From the NCBI RefSeq assembly GCF_900100085.1, contig NZ_FNEJ01000001.1, forward strand, positions 248,001-312,000: a stretch of 64,000 bases of DNA. Direction: 5' to 3'. Under the pieces are notes generated by a model. That model was not told the DNA's origin. It saw only the letters and a list, made by a program, of their open reading frames with translations, and made no database searches. The stretch comes from Salipiger marinus. Lineage in GTDB: Bacteria > Pseudomonadota > Alphaproteobacteria > Rhodobacterales > Rhodobacteraceae. Position numbers and translations under genes: made by a program. Numbering within the stretch: the stretch's first letter is position 1; every line of letters begins with the position of its first letter. This document shows, in pieces, positions 1 to 7,967 of this stretch.

Positions 1-204
1 CATCAGCGCATCGGGCACCGGGTCCAGCGGACGCGCGGCGGCAGCCTCTGCCAGCACGTCGCGCGTGCCGGTGAACAGCGCCAGCCGCCGCAGCAGTTCC
101 GGATCACGCGCCAGCGCCTGATCCAGTTCGGCGGCGGTGGCATCGTCCAGTTCGCCGTCGGCATAGGCCATCAGCGTCTCGTCCGGATAATTATGCTCCT
201 GCAT
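1..204 (-). CDS. Anti-sigma factor, N-terminal part (runs off the window)
   Basis: The reverse-strand frame starts at the ATG at 204 and stays open to the window edge, giving 68 codons. The visible protein begins MQEHNYPDETLMAYADGE and continues as an acidic, Ala/Leu-rich segment (ELDQALARDPELLRRL). This resembles the N-terminal sigma-binding domain of small alphaproteobacterial anti-sigma factors; no zinc-binding His/Cys motif is visible in this part. An AAGGAG sits seven bases before the ATG. It lies 26 bases downstream of the ECF sigma gene on the same strand, the usual sigma/anti-sigma order. The expected role is to hold that sigma factor inactive at the membrane. The transmembrane and sensory portion, if present, is outside the window. 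Confidence 0.72.
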   Translation of the reverse strand, partial: MQEHNYPDETLMAYADGELDDATAAELDQALARDPELLRRLALFTGTRDVLAEAAAARPLDPVPDALM

Positions 205-230
205 CCTGCATCTCCTTCGGGTCCGGAAGA

Positions 231-737
231 TTACGCATCACCCACCCGATTTATTCCAAGCTTTTCCGCCAAAGCCACCCGGCCCCGCGCCAGACGGCTC
301 ATCACCGTGCCCTTGGGGATGCCCAGAACCTCTGCCGCCTCGGCATAGCTCAGATCCTCGAAACAGACGAGGCGCACAACCTCCTGCTGCTCGGGGGGCA
401 GCGTGGCCAGCGCCGCCTCGGTCTGGCGCAGCAGGATCGCCGCCTCGGTGGCGCGCCCGCCATCGAAAACCGCCGCTTCCGGCATGTCCACCACATCGAC
501 TTCGGTGCCGCGCGTGGCGGTGCGCCGGGTCTGGTCGATCCACGCATTGCGCAGGATGCGGAACAGCCACGCCTCAAGGCTGGTTTCGGGGTCAAACCGC
601 GCCTTTGCGGTCACCGCGCGTTCCACCGTGATCTGCACCAGATCATCGGCCACATCACCGCGACGGCAGAGCGACAGCGCGTAACGCCGCAGTTTGGGGA
701 GGGCTGCAATCAAGGCAGTCTCGAACGGCTCGGTCAT
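231..737 (-). CDS. ECF-family RNA polymerase sigma factor
   Basis: A 168-residue sigma-70 family protein of extracytoplasmic-function type, directing RNA polymerase to a small stress regulon. Region 2 is near residues 10-75 (DDLVQITVERA, then LEAWLFRILRNAWID). Region 4 is near 105-160 with the helix-turn-helix YAEAAEVLGIPKGTVMSR. The start at 737 is preceded by GAGAGGGAC. The frame stays open upstream, but that extension only reads the antisense of the neighbouring protease's Asp/Gly-coded repeats (Cys/His/Arg-rich) and is rejected. It is co-directional with the anti-sigma gene and divergent from the S8 protease; facing GGAAT elements in the 83-bp gap suggest autoregulation and control of the protease. 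The ECF subgroup is not assigned. Confidence 0.9.
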   Translation of the reverse strand: MTEPFETALIAALPKLRRYALSLCRRGDVADDLVQITVERAVTAKARFDPETSLEAWLFRILRNAWIDQTRRTATRGTEVDVVDMPEAAVFDGGRATEAAILLRQTEAALATLPPEQQEVVRLVCFEDLSYAEAAEVLGIPKGTVMSRLARGRVALAEKLGINRVGDA

Positions 738-766
738 GTCCCTCTCGATTTTTTTATGGCGCGGGT

Positions 767-794
767 GGAATAATCGCAAAGCGGATACGTAGTC
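767..794 (+). promoter_or_regulatory. Candidate ECF-type promoter for the S8 protease
   Basis: GGAAT at 767-771 and CGTAGTC at 788-794 are separated by 16 bases, the architecture of ECF-dependent promoters (GGAA..-N16/17-CGT.). It lies 36 bases before the protease ATG at 830. On the opposite strand another GGAAT (799-795) faces the sigma gene, so the two promoters would overlap. The match is by eye; transcription start sites are not known. Confidence 0.5.
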
Positions 795-829
795 ATTCCT
801 GACGCCGCAACCAGTGGAGAATGTTAACC

Positions 830-2287
830 ATGCCTCGTTTTTGCCTGCTTTTTCTCCTTGTGCTGGGTCTGGTCTCCGGCCTGCCGCAGCTGGTGCTGGC
901 GCCCGGCCTGCCGGGCGGGATGGCGCTGGCTGATGACGATGACGGCGGCGGCGATGATGGCGGCGGCGGCGGTGGCAACGATGATGACGATGGCGGCGGC
1001 GGCAGCAGCGGCAACGATGACGACGATGGCGGCAGCAGCAGAGGCAGCAGCGCCCGCAACGACGATGACGATGACCGGGGCGCCGCCCGGCCCCGCCGCG
1101 TGATCCGGCTGCCCGGCCTGCGCCGCGCGGCACCCGCCGCCCCCGCGCCCCGCCGGGCCGCGCCGGTGCAGGCGCCCCGTCCGCCCGCGCCCGACTTCGC
1201 CCCGTCCGAAATCGTGACGCTGGCGCTGGACGAAACCGATCTGGCCGCGCTGCTGGCGCAGGGCTTCACCGTCACCGAAGAGGCGCAGATCACCACGCTT
1301 GGCCTGACCTCGCGGCGGCTGGCGATTCCGGCGGGCCTGACCCTGACCGAGGCGCGCGCCGCCGTGCGCACCCTGCCAAGCGGTCAGGACGCGGATTTCA
1401 ACCATTATTACCGCAGCGAACAGGCCTTTGACGGCAGCTGCAAGGGCGCCGACTGTCCCGCGCGCCAGATGATCGCATGGCCCGCGCCCAGCTCCCGGCT
1501 GGGCACCTGCGGCAGCAGCGTGACGCTGGGCATGATCGACACCGACATCAACGAGGATCACGAGACCTTCGCCGGGGCCCGGCTGGAGGTGACGCGGCTG
1601 AACCGCGACAGGGCCGATCCGTCCAAGGCGGTGCATGGCACGGCGGTGGCGGCGCTGCTGGTGGGTGATCCGTCGACCCGGTCGCCCGGGCTGGTGCCGG
1701 GGGCGCGGCTGGTGGCGGTGGACACGTTCCACCGGCAGGGCGGCGACGAACGGTCGGATTCCTTTTCGCTGATCCAAGGGCTTGACCTGCTGGCGCAGGG
1801 TGGCGCGCAGGTGGTCAATCTCAGCCTTGCCGGGCCAGCCAACACCGCGCTGGCCGCGATGGTGGACCGCATGGTGATGGAGCAGAACATCGTGGTGGTG
1901 GCCGCCGTGGGCAATGACGGGCCCCGCGCCGAGCCCGCGCATCCCGCCGCCCTTGCGCCGGTGATCGCCGTCACCGCCGTGGACCGGCGCGGCACCGTCT
2001 TCCGCCGCGCGCAGCGGGGCGAGGCGGTGGATCTGGCCGCACCGGGGGTGAACGTGTGGACCGCCGCCTCGATCTCTGGCGCGCGGTGGAAGACCGGCAC
2101 CTCTTTTGCCGTGCCCTTTGTCACCGCCGCCGCCGCGATGCTGCGCGAATCCCGGCCCGAGCTGACCGCCGCCGAAATCGCTCAGGCTCTGGTGGAGCGC
2201 GCCCGGGATCTGGGAGATCCGGGGCGCGATCCGGTCTATGGCGCGGGGCTTCTGAACATTGACGAGCTCTGCGACAGCCCGCTCTGA
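830..2287 (+). CDS. Secreted subtilisin-like (S8) serine protease with Asp/Gly-rich linker
   Basis: A 485-residue S8 family protease. A hydrophobic signal sequence (about residues 1-30) is followed by a low-complexity stretch of Asp, Gly, Ser and Asn (about 35-85), then an Arg/Pro/Ala-rich segment, then the catalytic domain. The triad is visible: Asp237 in MIDTD, His269 in VHGTAVAALL, Ser425 in GTSFAVPFVTAA; the oxyanion Asn is likely in AAVGNDG. ATG 830 is chosen because GGAG at 816-819 is ten bases upstream; an ATG at 821 would add three residues but leaves only one base after the GGAG. It is divergent from an ECF sigma gene and probably its target. The gene ends two bases from the convergent arsJ stop. 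The acidic linker could bind calcium, but no repeat of the RTX type is seen. The substrate is unknown. Confidence 0.88.
   Translation: MPRFCLLFLLVLGLVSGLPQLVLAPGLPGGMALADDDDGGGDDGGGGGGNDDDDGGGGSSGNDDDDGGSSRGSSARNDDDDDRGAARPRRVIRLPGLRRAAPAAPAPRRAAPVQAPRPPAPDFAPSEIVTLALDETDLAALLAQGFTVTEEAQITTLGLTSRRLAIPAGLTLTEARAAVRTLPSGQDADFNHYYRSEQAFDGSCKGADCPARQMIAWPAPSSRLGTCGSSVTLGMIDTDINEDHETFAGARLEVTRLNRDRADPSKAVHGTAVAALLVGDPSTRSPGLVPGARLVAVDTFHRQGGDERSDSFSLIQGLDLLAQGGAQVVNLSLAGPANTALAAMVDRMVMEQNIVVVAAVGNDGPRAEPAHPAALAPVIAVTAVDRRGTVFRRAQRGEAVDLAAPGVNVWTAASISGARWKTGTSFAVPFVTAAAAMLRESRPELTAAEIAQALVERARDLGDPGRDPVYGAGLLNIDELCDSPL
945..1085 (+). repeat. Low-complexity GAT/GAC-GGC coding repeat
   Basis: Imperfect tandem runs of Asp and Gly/Ser codons (GATGACGAT, GGCGGC) encode blocks such as NDDDDGGGG and NDDDDGGSS, repeated about four times. 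The tract is the linker between signal peptide and catalytic part of the S8 protease. Such runs can expand and contract by slippage, so length may differ between strains. Confidence 0.7.
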
Positions 2288-2289
2288 GG

Positions 2290-3549
2290 CTAGTCCGCCG
2301 CCAGCCGCCGCGCCGCCAGCCAGCTTGCCGCCGCCATGATCCCGGCGGTGGCAAGACACAGCGACAGCCCGCCCAGCTGATAGCTGACCCCCGACAGCAG
2401 CGTGCCGATCAGCCGCCCCGCCGCATTGGCCATGTAGTAGAAGCCCACGTCGCGGGTGATGCGCTCTGCCGATCCGAAGGCAAGGATCAGATAGGAATGC
2501 ACCGAGGAATTGACCGCGAAGACAAAGCCGAAGAGCAGCAGCCCCGCCACCAGCACGATGGTCAGCCAGAGCGCGGGACCGTCCGACAGCAGCGCGGCCA
2601 GCGACAGCGCAAAGGGAATGGGCACCAGCAGCCCGGACCACAGGATCGCCTTGCGGGTGATCTGCGCCTCGGGCTGGGCCCGTCCGCCGAGCAGACGCGG
2701 GGCAAAGGCCTGCACCGCGCCATAAGCGATGATCCACAGCGCCATGAACCCGCCCACCAGAAAGAACGCCTCGCGCCGCCCGTCCGGGGTGCCGTCCGAC
2801 AGCACGGAGTGGAAATAGACCGGGATCCCCACCACGAACCACACGTCCCGCGCGCCGAACAGGAACATCCGCGCCAGAGACAGCCGGTTCACCCGCAGGT
2901 CGCGCGACCGCCAGCCCGACCAGCCTTCGGCGCTTTTCATCCGGCCCGGCAGGCCTGCGGGCAGGAACAGCACCACCGCCAGCAGGATCGCCGCCAGCAC
3001 CGCCGCCATGGACCAGATCGCCGTCTGAAACCCGGCCCAGCCCAGCAGGGCCGCGCCCAGAAAGAAGCCCAGCCCCTTGACCGCGTTTTTCGACCCGGTC
3101 AGCGCCGCGACCCAGCGGAACAGCCCGCCATCCTCGGCAGGGGCCAGCAGCTTGACCGCCGATTTGGACGACATCTTGGACAGATCCTTGGCCACGCCGG
3201 ACACGCCCTGCACCGCCATCACGAACACGACCGAGGCAGCCACGCTCCAGCCCGGATCGAGCTGCGCCAGCGCGGCCAGCGCGCCGATCTGCAGCGCCAG
3301 CCCGGCATACAGCGTCGCCGCCAGACCGAAGCGCGCCGCGAGCCAGCCTGCGGCCAGATTGGTGACGATCCCCGCCACCTCATAGAGCAGGAACAGCCAT
3401 GCCAGCTGCACCGGGCTGAAGCCCAGCACGTTGAAATGCAGCAGCACCAGCATGCGCAGCGCGCCATCCGACAGCATGAACGCCCAGTAGGCGGCGGTGA
3501 CGGCGGCATAGGCGCGCAGCGGATTGGCGGGGGCGGCAGACAGGCTCAT
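2290..3549 (-). CDS. arsJ: ArsJ, organoarsenical efflux MFS permease
   Basis: A 419-residue major-facilitator protein with about twelve hydrophobic segments. The sequence carries the family-typical cytoplasmic stretch [14 protein letters not shown] followed by [16 protein letters not shown]. ArsJ proteins export 1-arseno-3-phosphoglycerate, which breaks down outside the cell to arsenate; this is known for the family. The ATG at 3549 overlaps the GAPDH stop in an ATGA, so the two are translationally coupled, the diagnostic gapdh-arsJ arrangement. An upstream in-frame start would lie inside GAPDH and is rejected. Its stop is two bases from the convergent S8 protease stop, with no terminator between. 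Confidence 0.93.
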   Translation of the reverse strand: MSLSAAPANPLRAYAAVTAAYWAFMLSDGALRMLVLLHFNVLGFSPVQLAWLFLLYEVAGIVTNLAAGWLAARFGLAATLYAGLALQIGALAALAQLDPGWSVAASVVFVMAVQGVSGVAKDLSKMSSKSAVKLLAPAEDGGLFRWVAALTGSKNAVKGLGFFLGAALLGWAGFQTAIWSMAAVLAAILLAVVLFLPAGLPGRMKSAEGWSGWRSRDLRVNRLSLARMFLFGARDVWFVVGIPVYFHSVLSDGTPDGRREAFFLVGGFMALWIIAYGAVQAFAPRLLGGRAQPEAQITRKAILWSGLLVPIPFALSLAALLSDGPALWLTIVLVAGLLLFGFVFAVNSSVHSYLILAFGSAERITRDVGFYYMANAAGRLIGTLLSGVSYQLGGLSLCLATAGIMAAASWLAARRLAAD

Positions 3550-4556
3550 AGCGACGCCGCCACCAGCCGCGCGATGTCGGCCAGCCGGCAGGCATAGCCC
3601 CATTCGTTGTCATACCACGCATAGATCTTCACCTGCGTGCCGCCCACCACCATGGTGGAGGGGCCGTCGATGATGGCCGAGCGCGGGTCGTTGACGTAAT
3701 CGCAGGACACCAGAGGCCGCGCCTCGAAGCCCAGAATGCCCTTCAGCGGACCCTCGGCTGCGGCCTGAAACAGCCCGTTGATCTCTTCGACCGTGGTGGG
3801 CCGGGCCACCTCGAACACGCAGTCGGTCAGCGAGGCGTTCAGCAGCGGCACCCGCACCGCATGGCCGTTCAGCAGCCCGGTCAGTTCGGGATAGATCAGC
3901 GTGATCGCGGTGGCGCTGCCCGTCGTGGTGGGGATGAGGTTGGTCAGGGCCGACCGCGCGCGGCGCATGTCCTTGGCCGGGCGGTCCACGATGGTCTGGG
4001 TGTTGGTCACGTCATGGATCGTGGTGATGGAGCCGTGGCGGATGCCAAGGTTCTCGTGGATCACCTTGACCACCGGCGCCAGACAGTTGGTGGTGCAGCT
4101 GGCGGCGGTGACCAGATCATGCTGCGCGGGATCGTAAAGATCGTGGTTGATGCCATAGACGAGGTTCAGCGCGCCCTCTTCCTTGATCGGGGCGCTGACC
4201 ACCACCTTTTTGACACCGGCGGCAAAATAGGGCGCGGTCTTGGCGGTGGTCTTGAACACGCCGGTGGCATCGATCACCAGATCCACGCCCAGCTCTGCCA
4301 GCGGCAGCGCCTCGATCGTCTTTTCGTGGCTCAGCCGGATGGAGGTGCCGTCCAGCACCAGCGCCCCCTCCTCGGCCCGGACCGGCGTCGGCCAGCGGCC
4401 ATGCACGCTGTCGAATTCCATCAGCAGCGCGTGCTGGTCGGCATCCCCCACGGGATCGTTCAGCAGGACGATGTCGCCGCCCGCGCCGGTGTCGATCAGA
4501 TCCCGCAGGACCAGCTTTCCAATCCGGCCAAGGCCGTTCAGGGCAATACGGGGCAT
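3546..4556 (-). CDS. Ars-operon glyceraldehyde-3-phosphate dehydrogenase
   Basis: A 336-residue type I GAPDH, full length. The NAD-binding motif is NGLGRIGK near residues 7-14 and the active site is SCTTN with Cys154; the downstream pairing histidine is expected near 181. In arsJ operons this enzyme is thought to use arsenate in place of phosphate, making 1-arseno-3-phosphoglycerate for export by ArsJ. The start ATG at 4556 follows the regulator stop by three bases, with GAAGG upstream. Linkage to an ArsR-ArsC fusion and arsJ argues for the detoxification role rather than central glycolysis; a separate glycolytic copy is expected elsewhere in the genome. Confidence 0.93.
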   Translation of the reverse strand: MPRIALNGLGRIGKLVLRDLIDTGAGGDIVLLNDPVGDADQHALLMEFDSVHGRWPTPVRAEEGALVLDGTSIRLSHEKTIEALPLAELGVDLVIDATGVFKTTAKTAPYFAAGVKKVVVSAPIKEEGALNLVYGINHDLYDPAQHDLVTAASCTTNCLAPVVKVIHENLGIRHGSITTIHDVTNTQTIVDRPAKDMRRARSALTNLIPTTTGSATAITLIYPELTGLLNGHAVRVPLLNASLTDCVFEVARPTTVEEINGLFQAAAEGPLKGILGFEARPLVSCDYVNDPRSAIIDGPSTMVVGGTQVKIYAWYDNEWGYACRLADIARLVAASL

Positions 4557-4559
4557 GAG

Positions 4560-5408
4560 TCAGGCCTTCTCTGCGCTTTGCGCGTCGGTGTCGATATGGT
4601 CAACGCGGGCCTGCAGCGCCATCCGGTCCAGCGTGGAGAAAGGCAGTTCCACAAAGGCCGCGATCCGGCGGTGCAGCGCGCCATAGGTCTGGGCAAAGAC
4701 CAGCGCCTTTTCGGCATCGGTGCCCTGCGCCTTCACCGGGTCGGGCAGACCCCAGTGGCCGGTGATGGGCTGGCCCGGCCATGGCGGGCATTCCTCGGCG
4801 GCGGCGGTGTCGCAGACGGTAAAGACAAAATCCATCTTCGGCGCGTCGGGGGTCTGGAATTCCGACAGATGCTTGGACCGCAGCGTCTGCGTGTCATGGC
4901 CGTTGCGCGCCAGCACCTCCAGCGCAAAGGGGTTGAGCTGCGTGCCCGGACGGGTGCCCGCCGAATGCGCGGCAAACCGTCCCTTGCCCAGATCGCGCAG
5001 CAGCGCCTCGGCAAAGATCGAACGGGCAGAGTTTCCGGAACAGATGAACAGCACATTAAAACCGGTGGTGCGCATGACGGGATCGTCCTTTTGATGCGAC
5101 AGAAACGCAGACAGCAGATCGGGACGGGCGCGGCCCACATCCAGCGCGAGGTAGCCGATCAGCCCCTCGGTGGTGTCCAGATCGACGGAATAGAACAGCG
5201 ACCGCCCCTGCCGGTCCACCTGCACCAGCCCCGACGCGGTCAGGTCCGACAGATGGTGCGACAGCGTGTTGGGCTTCAGCCCCAGCGCCCCGGCAATCTC
5301 TGTCGGGCGCACGCCACGCGGGGTAAACCGCATCAGCAGGCGAAAGACAGCAAGACGGCCGGGATGGCCGAGGGTGGCAAAGGCATGAGCGGCGCGATTC
5401 TGTTCCAT
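4560..5408 (-). CDS. ArsR-family repressor fused to LMW-phosphatase-type arsenate reductase
   Basis: A 282-residue two-domain protein. Residues 1-105 are a winged-helix ArsR-type DNA-binding domain (recognition region near LKPNTLSHHLSDL). Residues 115-282 are a low-molecular-weight tyrosine phosphatase/ArsC domain with the P-loop CSGNSARS (Cys123, Arg129), SAGT near 149, a second Cys pair (Cys199, Cys207) and the general-acid region GLPDP. It should repress the operon and also reduce arsenate to arsenite. The helix-turn-helix half has no cysteine at all, so classical three-Cys As(III) sensing is impossible there; sensing may use the reductase cysteines or another signal. The start ATG at 5408 lies inside the operator palindrome; the open frame upstream is discarded. 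Confidence 0.9.
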   Translation of the reverse strand: MEQNRAAHAFATLGHPGRLAVFRLLMRFTPRGVRPTEIAGALGLKPNTLSHHLSDLTASGLVQVDRQGRSLFYSVDLDTTEGLIGYLALDVGRARPDLLSAFLSHQKDDPVMRTTGFNVLFICSGNSARSIFAEALLRDLGKGRFAAHSAGTRPGTQLNPFALEVLARNGHDTQTLRSKHLSEFQTPDAPKMDFVFTVCDTAAAEECPPWPGQPITGHWGLPDPVKAQGTDAEKALVFAQTYGALHRRIAAFVELPFSTLDRMALQARVDHIDTDAQSAEKA

Positions 5409-5430
5409 ATTTCCGGAATACAGGAAATAT
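5407..5430 (-). promoter_or_regulatory. ArsR-type operator palindrome over the start codon
   Basis: ATATTTCC (5407-5414) and GGAAATAT (5423-5430) form a perfect 8-bp inverted repeat with an 8-base spacer; a nested TTCCGGAA palindrome is at 5411-5418. This AT-rich dyad is typical of ArsR operators. It overlaps the start codon of the arsR-arsC fusion gene, so bound repressor would block transcription and autoregulate. It is inferred from symmetry and position. Confidence 0.75.
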
Positions 5431-5578
5431 AAACGCAATGCCAGAAAAACCGGCACAGCCCCGCCTGCGGTGACAGAAGCAAGGCAAACGGCAAAAAGCC
5501 AGCGGCATGGAACGCGCGGGCTTGGGCGATTTTTCTTCTGAGGGGGAAGGCGCAGCGTTCGGGAGCTGCTGCGCAAAT

Positions 5579-5655
5579 TGGTCGGAGTGAGAGGATTCGA
5601 ACCTCCGACCCCCTGCTCCCGAAGCAGGTGCGCTACCAGGCTGCGCTACACTCCG
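5579..5655 (-). tRNA. tRNA-Pro (anticodon CGG)
   Basis: A 77-nt cloverleaf on the reverse strand. The acceptor arms CGGAGTG (5655-5649) and its complement at 5583-5589 pair perfectly. The anticodon stem CCTGC/GCAGG encloses loop TTCGGGA, giving anticodon CGG. The T-arm contains GGTTCGAATCC, and CCA is encoded at 5581-5579. It lies between the arsenic operon and a DMT permease gene. Confidence 0.97.
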
Positions 5656-5681
5656 ACCGTGCCGCGCGAACTACCGCAGGC

Positions 5682-6665
5682 TCAGCGCTTTGGCAAGGCC
5701 TCTTTCATCACCTTGTCACGGCGGCGCAGCGCGCGCAGCAGCGGACCGACCCGCAGCGAGGTGCCGAATTCGATCCGGGCGCGGGTGCGCAGCACCGGCG
5801 TGTTCTCCGACGTGCCCGCGCGGCCCTCGCGCAGCACGATGTAAAGACCGCTGCCGATGATCAGCGCGGCGCCCAGCAGGGTCACCGTGTCGGGATATTC
5901 GTCAAAGAACAGCGCGCCATACAGCACCGCCCACAGCAGCTGCGAATATTGCATCGGCGCCACGATCACCGCCTCGCCCGCGCGATAGGCCGAGATCAGC
6001 AGCAGCCCGCCCAGCGAGGCCAGCACCGCCATCAGCCCGACGGCGCCCAGATGCTCCACCGGCATGGGCGTGTAAACAAAGGGCATGGCGCAGGCCATGA
6101 TCAGGAAGTTCGCCATCATCGGGTAAAGCAGCAGCACCACCGACCGCTCGTCCTGCCCGATCTTGCGCACCACGATGGAGGCGAAGCTGCCGCAGACCGC
6201 CGCCACCAGCGCCGCCGCATGGCCCAGCGTCAGATCGGTGCTGCCCGGGCGCAGCACCACCATGACCCCGGCCAGACCCACCAGCACCGCGATCCAGCGC
6301 CGCAGCCGCACCTGTTCGCCAAGAATGGGAATCGCCAGCACGGTGATCAGCAGCGGCTGCGCAAAGATGATGGCGTAGGTTTCAGCGAGCGGCAGCACCG
6401 AAAAGGCGTAGAACGCCGCCACCCCGGTGATCACCGCCGACAGCGTGCGCAGCGCGGTCCACCATGGATGGATCGGGCGCAGATGGCCGGGGGTCGTGTC
6501 GCGAATCAGCATCAGGCTGACCAGCGGAAAGCTCAGCAGCACGGAAAAGAACACGATCTGGAACGGGCTGTAATCGGCGCCGAGGAATTTCACGATCACA
6601 TCATGTGTCGAGTAAACCCCGAAGGTCAGCAGCGCCAGCAGCGCGCCCTTGGCATTCGGTCCCAT
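5682..6665 (-). CDS. DMT-superfamily (EamA) permease
   Basis: A 327-residue integral membrane protein with about ten hydrophobic helices arranged as two EamA repeats (about residues 8-140 and 150-285), followed by a basic, hydrophilic C-terminal tail. EamA proteins move small metabolites such as amino acids or nucleotides out of or into the cell. The substrate cannot be told from sequence. The start ATG at 6665 gives MGPNAKGALLALL. It sits just 26 bases downstream of the tRNA-Pro gene's 5' end, on the same strand, and upstream of it on the map lies leuB, which is also on the minus strand. No specific regulation is seen. Confidence 0.88.
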   Translation of the reverse strand: MGPNAKGALLALLTFGVYSTHDVIVKFLGADYSPFQIVFFSVLLSFPLVSLMLIRDTTPGHLRPIHPWWTALRTLSAVITGVAAFYAFSVLPLAETYAIIFAQPLLITVLAIPILGEQVRLRRWIAVLVGLAGVMVVLRPGSTDLTLGHAAALVAAVCGSFASIVVRKIGQDERSVVLLLYPMMANFLIMACAMPFVYTPMPVEHLGAVGLMAVLASLGGLLLISAYRAGEAVIVAPMQYSQLLWAVLYGALFFDEYPDTVTLLGAALIIGSGLYIVLREGRAGTSENTPVLRTRARIEFGTSLRVGPLLRALRRRDKVMKEALPKR

Positions 6666-6756
6666 GTCATTCCGCCTGTTCTGCCCGAGTTCCGGGCAAG
6701 GGTTAGCCTCAAAACCTGCGGTTTCAATGCCGGAGGGCCCGCGTCCTGCCTGCGGA

Positions 6757-6773
6757 GGCGGCGTTACGCCGCC
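6757..6773 (-). terminator. Hairpin after leuB
   Basis: GGCGGCG (6757-6763), TTA, CGCCGCC (6767-6773) is a perfect 7-bp stem with a three-base loop, 26 bases downstream of the leuB stop. There is no clear U-run, so it may be a weak terminator or an mRNA-end stabilising hairpin. Confidence 0.4.
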
Positions 6774-6798
6774 CCCGCCCTGTCACGAGGCGCCTGCC

Positions 6799-7902
6799 TC
6801 AGAGGCTGGCATCCAGCGCGGCGAGGATCGCGCTGCCCATTTCGGCGGTGGTGACGGGCGCCACGCCCTCCTGCCCCAGCAGATCGGCGGTGCGCAGACC
6901 GTCAGCCAGCACCCGCTCCACGGCCTTTTCCAGCCGGTCGGCCTCGGCGCCCTGATCGAAGCTGTATCGCAGCGCCATGGCGAAGCTGAGGATACAGGCG
7001 ATCGGATTGGCCTTGCCCTGCCCGGCGATGTCAGGGGCGGAGCCATGCACCGGCTCGTAAAGCGCCTTGGGACGGCCATTCGCCATCGGCGCGCCCAGCG
7101 AGGCGGAGGGCAGCATGCCAAGGCTGCCGGTCAGCATCGCCGCCAGATCCGACAGCAGGTCGCCGAACAGGTTGTCGGTCACGATCACGTCGAACTGCTT
7201 GGGCCAGCGGGTCAGCTGCATGGCGCCGGCATCGGCATACATGTGGGTCAGCGCGACCTCGGGGTAATCCTTGCCGACCTCGGTCACCACCTCGCGCCAG
7301 AGCACGCCGGATTCCATGACATTGGCCTTTTCCATGGAACAGAGCTTGCGGTTGCGGCGCATCGCCAGTTCGAAGGCCGACCGCGCCACCCGGTCGATTT
7401 CCGATTCGGTGTAGCGCTGGGTATTGATGCCCACCCGCTCGTTGCCCTCTTCGAAGATGCCGCGCGGTTCGCCGAAATAGACGCCGGAGGTCAGTTCGCG
7501 CACGATCATGATGTCGAGCCCGGCCACCACATCGGTCTTCAGCGAGGAGAAATCGGCCAGCGCGTCAAAGCACTGCGCCGGGCGCAGGTTGGCGTAAAGA
7601 TCCATCTCCTTGCGCAGGCGCAGCAGGCCACGTTCCGGCTTCAGCGAGAAATCGAGGCTGTCGTATTTCGGCCCCCCCACGGCGCCCAGCAGCACCGCGT
7701 CCACCTCCTGCGCCTTGGCCATGGTGTCATCATGCAGCGGCGTGCCATGCGCGTCATAGGCGCAGCCGCCCACCAGATCCTCGGACACATCGAACACCAG
7801 CCCGCGCTTCGCGCCATACCAGTCGATGATCCGGCGGACCTCGGCCATCACCTCGGGGCCGATGCCGTCCCCCGGCAGGATGAGAAGCGAAGGGTTGCTC
7901 AT
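6799..7902 (-). CDS. leuB: 3-isopropylmalate dehydrogenase
   Basis: A 367-residue enzyme, the usual length, catalysing NAD-dependent oxidative decarboxylation of 3-isopropylmalate in leucine synthesis. The N-terminus [13 protein letters not shown], the substrate loop [16 protein letters not shown] ([12 protein letters not shown]), [11 protein letters not shown] and the metal-site region [13 protein letters not shown] are present. [14 protein letters not shown] near residue 280 is the adenine-binding signature. The ATG at 7902 is preceded by GAGGAGAGGAAC. leuC and leuD are about 4 kb away on the same strand with unrelated genes between, so leuB is in a separate transcription unit. Confidence 0.96.
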   Translation of the reverse strand: MSNPSLLILPGDGIGPEVMAEVRRIIDWYGAKRGLVFDVSEDLVGGCAYDAHGTPLHDDTMAKAQEVDAVLLGAVGGPKYDSLDFSLKPERGLLRLRKEMDLYANLRPAQCFDALADFSSLKTDVVAGLDIMIVRELTSGVYFGEPRGIFEEGNERVGINTQRYTESEIDRVARSAFELAMRRNRKLCSMEKANVMESGVLWREVVTEVGKDYPEVALTHMYADAGAMQLTRWPKQFDVIVTDNLFGDLLSDLAAMLTGSLGMLPSASLGAPMANGRPKALYEPVHGSAPDIAGQGKANPIACILSFAMALRYSFDQGAEADRLEKAVERVLADGLRTADLLGQEGVAPVTTAEMGSAILAALDASL

Positions 7903-7967
7903 GGGTCTGTTCCTCTCCTCGGAATGTTGGTCATCGCCTAGCCGAGGGGGGACGGCTGGTCAAGAAA

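Noticed and set aside
738-1133. N-terminal Cys/His/Arg-rich extension of the ECF sigma factor
   Set aside because: It is the antisense reading of the protease's Asp/Gly repeats; the conserved sigma sequence starts at 737.
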